Assembly (NCBI GenBank): GCA_018432935.1
Contig: JAHDSF010000005.1
Location: forward strand, 1 to 64,000
DNA length: 64,000 nucleotides
DNA from: Rhodospirillales bacterium
GTDB lineage: Bacteria > Pseudomonadota > Alphaproteobacteria > Rhodospirillales > Shumkoniaceae
Reading direction: 5' to 3'
Every line of letters begins with the position of its first letter. Position 1 is the stretch's first letter. The position numbers and the translations under genes are program-made. Below are positions 55,923 through 63,300 of this stretch, one piece after another. The notes under the pieces were generated by a model. That model was not told where the DNA came from and made no database searches. It saw only the letters and a list, made by a program, of their open reading frames with translations.

Positions 55923-56282
55923 TCAGTGCACGATGTTGGCGTTGATGACGCCTTGCTTGTGCGAGGTGGGGGGAGACGGCTGCCGTACCCGTTTCGCCTC
56001 GTCCCACAGGATGATCGCCGTCTGCTCCCGGGCCGAACCGGCGCCCAGGGTCACAGTGCCCGTGAGACCGGATCTGCCCGTCTGCTGGGTAAGGGTTTTC
56101 GCGTCCAGCGGGGCGGTCGGAATCGGCTCCGACAGACGCGACACGATCACGTCGTCGCCGCGGGCCACCGGGGTCCAACCCCACGCCGCCGCCGCCAGCG
56201 CGATGGCCAGCGTCCATCGCAACACCCGGCCGGACCGGCGGGCGGCGCACAGGCAGCTTGCCAGATCTCCCGGACAGGTCAT
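55923..56282 (-). CDS. Small exported protein of the amyloid-like operon
   Basis: The product is 119 aa from the ATG at 56282 with GGAAGGGAATGTC upstream. It has an N-terminal signal or anchor sequence with cysteines (CPGDLASCLCAARRSG) and a hydrophobic core (WTLAIALAAAAWGWTPVA). The mature part contains APLDAKTLTQQTGRSGLT and ends GVINANIVH, which echoes the short Asn-rich ends of the subunit-like proteins. No known family; the last gene of the five-gene operon, 30 bp after its neighbour. Confidence 0.65.
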   Translation of the reverse strand: MTCPGDLASCLCAARRSGRVLRWTLAIALAAAAWGWTPVARGDDVIVSRLSEPIPTAPLDAKTLTQQTGRSGLTGTVTLGAGSAREQTAIILWDEAKRVRQPSPPTSHKQGVINANIVH

Positions 56283-56312
56283 GACATTCCCTTCCGCCTT
56301 TCTTGCGCGCGG

Positions 56313-56930
56313 CTATCGGCTCATCCGGAAGCCCGCAATCTCCGAACCCGTGCGCAAGGCATGAGCGCGCGCTCGCATACCGACCATGAGCCGGGCGGCG
56401 TTCTGCATGTCGACGTTGACCGTGACATGCTGGCCAAGCGCCGTGTTGTTGTTGCTGTTGCGGAACAGCGATAGAAGGCCGTTGCTGAATTCGTGGGTGA
56501 CTTCCGATCCCGCCCCGCTCTGTCCCCAGGCGAAGGTGACCGCCCCGGGCGACGTATTCACGGTGACCGCCGGCATCGTGGTTCCGGAGGCCGCGTCGGT
56601 CAGCGTCTCGATCCACGAGGTGAGCGTGCCGTAGGCCTGACCGCCGCTGCGGTCGCTGACGTTCAGCCGCGACACCAGCTGCATCATATTGTCGATCGTG
56701 CTGCGGAGCTCGATCCCGAATGCGATGTCGTAGGGGCCGATCGCGAATCCTCCGCGCAGGTCGTCGAGTTCGTGATCGGGCAACGCGCCCGCCAGTTCGA
56801 TGCCGTCGTCCGACAGCGCGTCGGCGATCATGCCGCCAGCGGAGGCTGCGGAGGGGCAGACGACGGCAAGCGCAAACGGAGCAGCAAGGCGGAACGCCCT
56901 GTGGCTCCGATTGACAGGGTCTCGATGCAT
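56313..56930 (-). CDS. Exported protein with Arg-Gly-Gly leader site, amyloid-operon member
   Basis: The product is 205 aa from the ATG at 56930 (GTG at 56933 also possible) after AGGAAGGAGGG. A signal peptide (ending near SAASAGG) is followed by HELDDLRGG at residues 53-61, which looks like a double-glycine processing site, then FAIGPYDIAFGIELRSTIDN. The C-terminal half is beta-prone and Asn-rich (FSNGLLSLFRNSNNNTALGQ, HVTVNVDMQN). Lying directly after the C39 peptidase gene, it is a likely substrate. It might be a minor amyloid subunit or chaperone; this is inferred. Confidence 0.7.
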   Translation of the reverse strand: MHRDPVNRSHRAFRLAAPFALAVVCPSAASAGGMIADALSDDGIELAGALPDHELDDLRGGFAIGPYDIAFGIELRSTIDNMMQLVSRLNVSDRSGGQAYGTLTSWIETLTDAASGTTMPAVTVNTSPGAVTFAWGQSGAGSEVTHEFSNGLLSLFRNSNNNTALGQHVTVNVDMQNAARLMVGMRARAHALRTGSEIAGFRMSR

Positions 56931-56946
56931 CACGTGCCCTCCTTCC

Positions 56947-57642
56947 TCAGAACGTGTTGGCTCCTCTCCACAGATGCACGGTAAAGGACGCCAGGCTTTG
57001 CCGGCTCAGCGCGGTGCCGAACGGGGCCTTGAGATCGGCCTCCCAGTCGTCCTTGAGGTTGAAGTGGTCCCGCCCGACGCTTGCCTGGTTGCGGATCAGG
57101 AAAACGACCCCGTTCCAGATCTCCTGGAACGCCGTCGTCCTCATGACCTTGATCCCGGCCGCCGGATCGCCGACCAGCAGACGGTCCGATCCCAGGCCTT
57201 TGACGACGACGAAGTGCTTGTATCCCCTGACGTCGATGAGGGCGATGGCGGGCACGCCCAGCTCGGCCCAGCGATCGAGACCGATCTTGAAGCCGTCGGC
57301 ACGGTAGCCGATGCGGGCCAGGTACTCCTTCATGTCGAGCAGCGAGAACCCGACCTTCTTGATCTTTTCCCGGTCGCCTGCCTCGTACATCGCGGTGAAG
57401 ATTTCGCGCTCGAGCGTCGGCCGGTCGTAGTGATAGGTCAGCAAGGTCGCCACGGCCGCCGATCCGCAACTGAAGTCGTACTGTTGCTTGACGACGGTCT
57501 TGAACCTGGCTTCCTTGAGGCTGGTGACCTTGACGTTGTAGGCGGTTCCGCCTGACGTGAACGGCAGTTCGCCGCCGACCGCTGCCGGCGTTTGCCACGT
57601 CAGCAGTGCAGCGACGGCGACGGCGACTGGCACTCCCTTCAT
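56947..57642 (-). CDS. Exported C39-family peptidase (FapD-like)
   Basis: The product is 231 aa from the ATG at 57642, after GGAGAGAGCG. A signal peptide (ending near PAAVGG) directs it across the inner membrane. The C39 papain-like site is complete: Cys59 in YDFSCGSAAVATLL, His143 in YKHFVVVKGL and Asp159 in LVGDPAAG. C39 domains of bacteriocin exporters cut after double glycines; FapD of the Pseudomonas amyloid system is a stand-alone member. Here the enzyme sits between subunit-like genes, two of which have a GG site, so a processing role in the periplasm is likely. Confidence 0.9.
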   Translation of the reverse strand: MKGVPVAVAVAALLTWQTPAAVGGELPFTSGGTAYNVKVTSLKEARFKTVVKQQYDFSCGSAAVATLLTYHYDRPTLEREIFTAMYEAGDREKIKKVGFSLLDMKEYLARIGYRADGFKIGLDRWAELGVPAIALIDVRGYKHFVVVKGLGSDRLLVGDPAAGIKVMRTTAFQEIWNGVVFLIRNQASVGRDHFNLKDDWEADLKAPFGTALSRQSLASFTVHLWRGANTF

Positions 57643-57682
57643 CGCTCTCTCCACGCGGGCCAAGAGAGCCTCAGCAATGCGC

Positions 57683-58042
57683 TCAGTGCATGTTGACGTT
57701 GAGCTGGATGTTGCTGCTGAAACTCACGTTGTTGCCGGTGTTGTACATCGTCGAGGTGATGCCCCGGTTGCCCGTCACGGCGTTGCCCCCGATCAGTCCG
57801 GTGGTAACGGTGCCGCTCACCTGGCCGCTCAGCTCCTGGTTGGTGTACGCCCAGTTGATGCCGACATCGCCGATGTCGACTTCGGTGCCGCCTCTGTGTG
57901 CCGCGAGCTCCACAGCCGAAACCTCGCTCGGCAGCACGAGGTCATCCACCTGCGGCAGCTCGTCCGCGCTGCTCCCGGTTGGAAGCATCGCAAAGGCCAG
58001 GGCTCCCCCGAGCAACGTCGCTGCAAACATGTGCTTCGTCAT
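57683..58042 (-). CDS. Amyloid-subunit-like exported protein with RGG site
   Basis: The product is 119 aa from the ATG at 58042 after GGAGGACCGGCA. A signal peptide ends near TGSSA. AVELAAHRGG (residues 43-52) resembles the GG site of the 56313 protein. The mature part contains GNRGITSTMYNTGNNVSFSS and ends QLNVNMH. The GN+GI...NTG...NNVSF core recurs in the larger protein upstream and resembles the Gly/Asn/Gln repeats of FapB and FapC. It is small for a main subunit, so it may be a nucleator. Confidence 0.72.
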   Translation of the reverse strand: MTKHMFAATLLGGALAFAMLPTGSSADELPQVDDLVLPSEVSAVELAAHRGGTEVDIGDVGINWAYTNQELSGQVSGTVTTGLIGGNAVTGNRGITSTMYNTGNNVSFSSNIQLNVNMH

Positions 58043-58120
58043 TGCCGGTCCTCCTCGGCCGTCTCCTTGAAACGGCGATAGCCGGCGGGCACCGCCCGCC
58101 GGCATGCCGCTGACGCAGCT

Positions 58121-58726
58121 CTACTTGTCGATCTTCGCGTTGAAGGAGACGTTGTTGGTCTGCGAGGCCAGGCCGGTATTGGCGTTCACCTGGTTGATGC
58201 CCTTGTTGCCGCTGAGGTTCAAGCCGCTGATGCTGCCCGTCGCGGCAGCACCGCCGGCCATCCCCATCGTCGCGCCAGCGGCGCCGTAGGCACCCGTCCC
58301 GCTGACCGTCTGGCTGAGCAGGGCCGCGTTGACCATCACGTCGCCGACGTCCACGTCGACGCTGTTGTCGACCCGGTTGTCCTGGCGATTGTCGGTGAAG
58401 ATCGGCGACCACGTGTTGGTCGTGGTAGCGGTATAGACCCGGTTGTCGTCGTTGTAGCTGCCGACGTCGTTGTAGCTGCCGATATCGTCGTTGTCGTCGT
58501 TGTAGCTGTTGCTGTCGTTGTAGCTGTTGCTATCGTTGTAGCTGTTGCTGTCGTTGTAGCTGTTGCTGTCGTTGTAGCTGTTGCTGTCGTTGCCGAGCGA
58601 GTTGCCGTTCAGGGTATCCTGCACCGCGATGCTCTGCGCGATCGGAACCTGGACATCGTCCGCAAAGGCCAAGGTGCCGGCGAGCGCCAGGGTGGAAACC
58701 GCCCCGATAAGAACAAGCTTCTTCAT
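58121..58726 (-). CDS. Repeat-bearing amyloid-subunit-like exported protein
   Basis: The product is 201 aa from the ATG at 58726. A signal peptide ends in LAFA-DD. Residues about 45-80 hold five tandem SNSYND units, followed by acidic DDND/SYND variants. A Gly/Ala-rich middle (GAYGAAGATMGMAGGAAATG) leads to SGNKGINQVNANTGLASQTN and a final NNVSFNAKIDK. The QVNANTG...QTNN core is the pattern of Fap amyloid repeats. No GG site is visible here. It is the first gene of the operon, 125 bp after the sigma-54 promoter, and could be the main fibre subunit. Confidence 0.75.
   Translation of the reverse strand: MKKLVLIGAVSTLALAGTLAFADDVQVPIAQSIAVQDTLNGNSLGNDSNSYNDSNSYNDSNSYNDSNSYNDSNSYNDDNDDIGSYNDVGSYNDDNRVYTATTTNTWSPIFTDNRQDNRVDNSVDVDVGDVMVNAALLSQTVSGTGAYGAAGATMGMAGGAAATGSISGLNLSGNKGINQVNANTGLASQTNNVSFNAKIDK
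58497..58600. repeat. 18-bp tandem repeat coding SNSYND units
   Basis: Copies of GTTGTAGCTGTTGCTGTC-like 18-bp units (on the plus strand) occur about five times in tandem with almost no change. Near identity at DNA level points to recent expansion or slippage and to length variation between strains. Confidence 0.85.
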
Positions 58727-59166
58727 TCTTCCCATCCTTCTCCAGGCCGGCTTGGCGCCGGCACAATTTCGCTCGTGGAGGAAAGCCCCCACATCTCTCC
58801 GCGCCCATTCCGGCGACGGCACAGGCATCCCCCGCCTGCTCCATGAAAAGAGCAAGGCGCATGCCAGACCTGGCGAGGCCCGCCTCAACTCTTTGAATCT
58901 CTTGGGTGTCTGCTGGAGCGCAGCCGGCTCGGCAACGCAAACCGGCGACTGCGGGGTTTCCGGCGCCCATCAAACCGTATCGCTGGCGTTACACGAGCAG
59001 GCGGGGCGGCGTGGGCAGCTGCGCCCGGCGCACGCCCTGGAACGGCCGGCCCGCAGCCTCGCACGGCAGCAATGCCGGAGTGTCACCAAAACGAACACTG
59101 CGGTCGTCGCGACGGGCGCGGCGTGGGGACCTCGTCCCGAGCTTGCCGAAGGAGGGGCCCCGCCGG
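58727..59166. other. Operon upstream region, no gene
   Basis: These 440 bp between the LuxR-type gene and the amyloid-like operon hold the sigma-54 promoter at 58851-58867. The remaining 300 bp upstream of it should carry activator sites; no clear inverted repeat was picked out. A partial alphaproteobacterial hairpin repeat lies near 59123-59152. Confidence 0.5.
58851..58867 (-). promoter_or_regulatory. Sigma-54 (-24/-12) promoter of the amyloid-like operon
   Basis: On the minus strand the sequence reads CTGGCATGCGCCTTGCT. It has the -24 TGGCA and -12 TTGC boxes with the required 10 bases between GG and GC, and matches the consensus YTGGCACGRNNNTTGCW at nearly every fixed position. The start codon of the first operon gene is 125 bp downstream. 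A sigma-54 activator gene is in the window at 46813-48210. Confidence 0.75.
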
Positions 59167-59964
59167 CTAGACGACTGTGATGTTGCGGGAATCGTGCGGA
59201 TCGGGGGCGCGGGGGGTGTCCTCGTCGGGGCAGCGCCGGGCCGGGGTCGAATCCAGCCAGGCATCCCGGGACGACCGCGAGCCGTCGGCCGCCGTCAGGT
59301 CCAGGCCGCTGCGGACGGCCCAGGCCGCCGCCTCGGTACGGTTGCTGATGTTCAGGCGGCGGAGCAGCATCTTCACGTTGGACTTCACGGTCGCGGCCGA
59401 CAATCCGAGATGGCGGGCGATCATCTTGTTTGAAGCCCCCATCGTCAGGTGTCGCAGAATCACCGTTTCGCGCCGCGACAGCCCGGGGGCGCCGACCACG
59501 CGCCCGCCTTGCGGATCCGCCTCCCGCAGCAGCGCACGGGCGAACTCGAGCGAGAGCATCCGCTCGCCGGAAACGATCAGGCGAAGATACTTCTCGAACG
59601 CCTCGAGCGAGACGTCCTTGCTCAGGCAGGCGCAGCATCCGAGATCCAGCGCAAGCCGGAGCTGCTCCGTATGGTGCGGCCGCGACAAAGCGATCACCTT
59701 GACCTCGGGCACCTCATCGATCACCCGGACCAGGGTTTCCCGCAGCTCCGAGGATGGCTCCGTGACGTCGATGATCAGAAGCTTCAGACGGCGGCCCTCG
59801 GTCCACGGCCAACTCCCTTGATGCGCGAGTTCAGCCGGCGAGGTTACCGCGGCGATGACGCGGAGACCGTCCCTGTCCAGAATCGCCGCCAGCGCGTCAC
59901 GAAACAGCCGATCGGAATCGACCAGGACGACATCGATTTCCTGTGTCCCCAAATCCCAAACCAT
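59167..59964 (-). CDS. LuxR-family response regulator
   Basis: The product is 265 aa. The N-terminal receiver-like domain has the acidic VLVDSDRLFRDAL, the expected phospho-Asp in LKLLIIDVTE and a VKVIALS strand. A LuxR HTH follows (LSRRETVILRHLTMGASNKM, HLGLSAATVKSNVKMLLRRL). The C-terminus adds a 40-residue charged tail. It precedes the amyloid-like operon on the same strand; CsgD, the curli regulator, has the same domain plan, so control of this matrix locus is plausible. The receiver Thr/Lys set looks partly changed, so phosphorylation is uncertain. Confidence 0.9.
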   Translation of the reverse strand: MVWDLGTQEIDVVLVDSDRLFRDALAAILDRDGLRVIAAVTSPAELAHQGSWPWTEGRRLKLLIIDVTEPSSELRETLVRVIDEVPEVKVIALSRPHHTEQLRLALDLGCCACLSKDVSLEAFEKYLRLIVSGERMLSLEFARALLREADPQGGRVVGAPGLSRRETVILRHLTMGASNKMIARHLGLSAATVKSNVKMLLRRLNISNRTEAAAWAVRSGLDLTAADGSRSSRDAWLDSTPARRCPDEDTPRAPDPHDSRNITVV

Positions 59965-60397
59965 GCGCCTCCCTCCGCCCCGTCGGCAGCGGCCGGAAAC
60001 CTCCCTCGCCCCCTTTTCTTCTCATGCGCGGCAGATGTTCTTCGAAGCGCCGGACCCGCTCCGGCGGGCGAACGGCCCTGCCTCGCCCGTTCGCCGCTCA
60101 GTGACCCTGCCGGGTTCCCCGAGCAAGGCATCCCATAACGCCAGCCGGCGGTGGCCGCCGGTCCATTGGGGAGAACACGCGATCCCTCCCATATGCATAT
60201 ATTAACACAACCGGAGTGAGAAGGGTATCCCTACGGGTGGGGACCTTCCGAGCCCGGGCGGCACCCGTTGGCGAGCGTCCGCCTCCTGCCGGCGGCTGGC
60301 GTCGCGGCACCTCTCCCCGGCGCAGCGGAGAGGAGCGACCGGCCTATACCCTTATGCGAGCCGACAAGGCACCCGAAGCGGTCCCCGCCCGGTGGCG
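59965..60397. other. Intergenic region between LuxR-type gene and NAD-GDH
   Basis: No gene is seen in these 433 bp. A perfect palindrome ATATGCATAT (60191-60200) in an AT-rich island lies about 230 bp before the LuxR-type start and may be its promoter or operator. A hairpin CCTCTCC-N10-GGAGAGG (60310-60333) is a possible terminator for the GDH gene. Confidence 0.5.
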
Positions 60398-63300
60398 TCA
60401 GCCTCCCGCCGTCTCCGCCAGCGAACGCAATTGACGGCTGGCCACCGCGATCATCGAGAGATCGGTACCCTCGTTGGCCCACAACTCGGACAGCAGCTGC
60501 TCGGTACGCTCCACCGCGGTTCGCTTGCTCTCGATCCAGGCCGGGATCGCCTGGTCGGGAGCGCCATTCCCTTTGGCCACGATCTCCGAGGTGATCGCCG
60601 CCTGATGGGCGTAGAACTCCTCGATCAGCGAGGCCACTGCCAGCTTGTCCCAGTGGCTTGCGGCCGGCAGGCGTTCGGCGCAGTTGCGCAGGTGCCCGAG
60701 CCGGAAATGCGCCCCCACCGAAAAATAGAGGCGGGCGACGGCGCTTGCCTCCAGGCCGCGGCGCCCCGCCAGCCGCACGATATCGCAAGCGGACGCCATG
60801 TTGATCAGCCCGGCGACCTGACAGGCGACCGCTTTCGGCACGCCTTGCGCCTCGTACGGCGCCGCCCGCGCCAGCAGGTCCTCGCGGTAGCTGTCGGGCA
60901 GCACCTCGGTGAGGTGATGCGCGATCTGCTGCACGCCGGGGCCGTACTCCGAGGCGCAGGCGCCGATGTCGAGCGGCCGTTCCCCGTAATTGAGGAACCA
61001 GTGGACGCCGCGCTCGACCAGACGATTGATCTCGACCAGCATCTCGATCTGCAGCTCCGCCGGCACCGCGTTGTCCAGCTTCTCGATCTCCTCCCACAGC
61101 TCACGCAGGCGGAAGATCTTGCGCACGATGGTGTAGGCGCTGGCGATGTCGATTGCGGAAGCGCCGGTCGTCTCCATCACCCGCGTCACGAAGGTGCCGC
61201 CGACACGGTTGATCATGCTGTTGGCGACCGCCATGGCGATGATCTCGCGGCGCAGGCTGTGGGCGTGGATGCCCTCCTGGTACTTCTCCCGCAGCGGGCT
61301 CGGGAAATAGCGCACCAGATCGTTGGCCAGCCTGGGGTCGTCGGGCAGGCCGGAGTTCACCAGGGTGTCCTTGAGCCAGATCTTGGCGTACGACATCAGG
61401 GTCGCGATTTCGGGCCGGGTCAGGCCGGCGCCGCCCTGGACGCGCTCGGCGATCGCCTCGTCATCGGGCAGGAACTCGACGGCGCGGTCGAGCCGACCCT
61501 GCCGCTCCAGCATCCGCATCAGGCGCTGCTGGTGGTCGATCAGCGCCAGACCCTGCGCCTGGATCAGCGAGATCGCCTGGGTCTGCAAGTAGTTGTCGCG
61601 CAGCACCAGATGCGCGACCTCGTCGGTCATCGACGCCAGCAGCTTGTTGCGCTGCTTGGCGGTCAGGTCGCCGGCGCCGGCCAGGGCGTCGAGCAGGATC
61701 TTGATGTTGACCTCGTGGTCCGAGGTGTCGACGCCCGCCGAATTGTCGATGGCGTCGGTGTTGAGGCGCCCGCCGGCGAGCGCGTACTCGACGCGGCCAC
61801 GTTGGGTCAACGCCAGATTGGCGCCTTCGCCCACCACCTTGCAGCGCAACTCGCCGGCGTTGATGCGCAGCGCGTCGTTGGCACGGTCGCCGACCTCGGC
61901 GTGGGTCTCGGCGGTCGCCTTGACGTAGGTGCCGATGCCGCCGAACCACATGAGGTCGACCTGGGCCTTCAGCAGGATGCGGATCAGCTCGCTGGGCGTC
62001 AGCCGCTCCGCCTCGATCCCGAAGCGCGCCCGCACCTCGGGCGAGACCGCCACCGACTTCGCCTGCCGTTCGAGGATGGCGCCACCCTTCGACAGCTTGG
62101 CGCGATCGTAATCGGCCCAACTCGACCGTTTGAGATGGAACAGCCGTTGCCGCTCCTCGAAGCTGATGGCCGGATCGGGATCGGGGTCGAGGAAGATGTG
62201 ACGATGGTCGAAGGCGGCCAGCAGCCTGATGTGCTGGGACAACAGCATGGCGTTGCCGAACACGTCCCCCGACATGTCGCCGACCCCGACCACGTTGAAG
62301 TCCTGGGACTGGATGTCGACGCCCAGCTCGCGGAAGTGGCGCTTGACCGCTTCCCAGGCGCCGCGCGAGGTGATGCCCATCTCCTTGTGGTCGTAGCCCT
62401 GGCTGCCGCCGGAGGCAAAGGCGTCGCCCAGCCAGAAGCCGCGCTCCAGCGACAACGCGTTGGCGATGTCCGAAAACGTCGCGGTGCCCTTGTCGGCCGC
62501 CACCACCATGTAGGGGTCGTCGCCGTCGTGGCGCACCACGTCCGTCGGCGGCACCACCGCCCCCGCCTTCAGATTGTCGGTGACGTCGAGCAGGCCGCAG
62601 ACGAGGGTCTTGTAGCATTCGATCGCCTCGGCCACGAGCGCCTCGCGGTCGGCGCCGGGCATCGGCCGCTTTAACACGAAGCCGCCCTTGGCCCCGGTCG
62701 GCACGATGACGACGTTCTTGACCACCTGCGCCTTCATCAGCCCCAGGATCTCGGTGCGGAAGTCCTCGCGGCGATCCGACCAGCGGATGCCGCCGCGCGC
62801 CACCTTGCCGCCGCGCAGGTGGATGCACTCGGTGCGCGGGCTGTAGACGAACACCTCCAGCAGCGGCCGCGGCAGGGGAAGCTCGTCGACCGCCCGGCTG
62901 TCGATCTTGATCGACAGGTAGGGCTTGGGCTGGCCGCCCTCGCCGGGCTGGTAGTAGTTGGTGCGCAGGCTGGCTTCGATCAGGTTGATGAAGCGGCGAA
63001 GGATGCGGTCGTCGTCGGCGCTCGCCACCGTCTCCAGCCCTTCGGCCAGGCGGGAGCGGAGTTCGGCGGTGCGGGCTTTCGCCCCCTTCTGCCGGGCGGG
63101 ATCGAAACGAGCCTCGAAGAGCTCGACGATCAGGGCGGCAAGTCCCGGATTGGCCGCCAGCGTGTTCTCCATGTACGCCTGCGAGAACGCGATGCCGGCC
63201 TGCCGCAGGTATTTGCAGGCGGCGCGCAGGATCACGACCTGGCGCCACGTCAGGCCCGCCTTGAGCACCAGGACGTTGAAACCGTCGCTTTCCACCTCGC

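Noticed and set aside
59123..59166. Second full copy of the alphaproteobacterial hairpin repeat
   Set aside because: Only half of the motif is present, so it was noted as partial and not listed as a feature.
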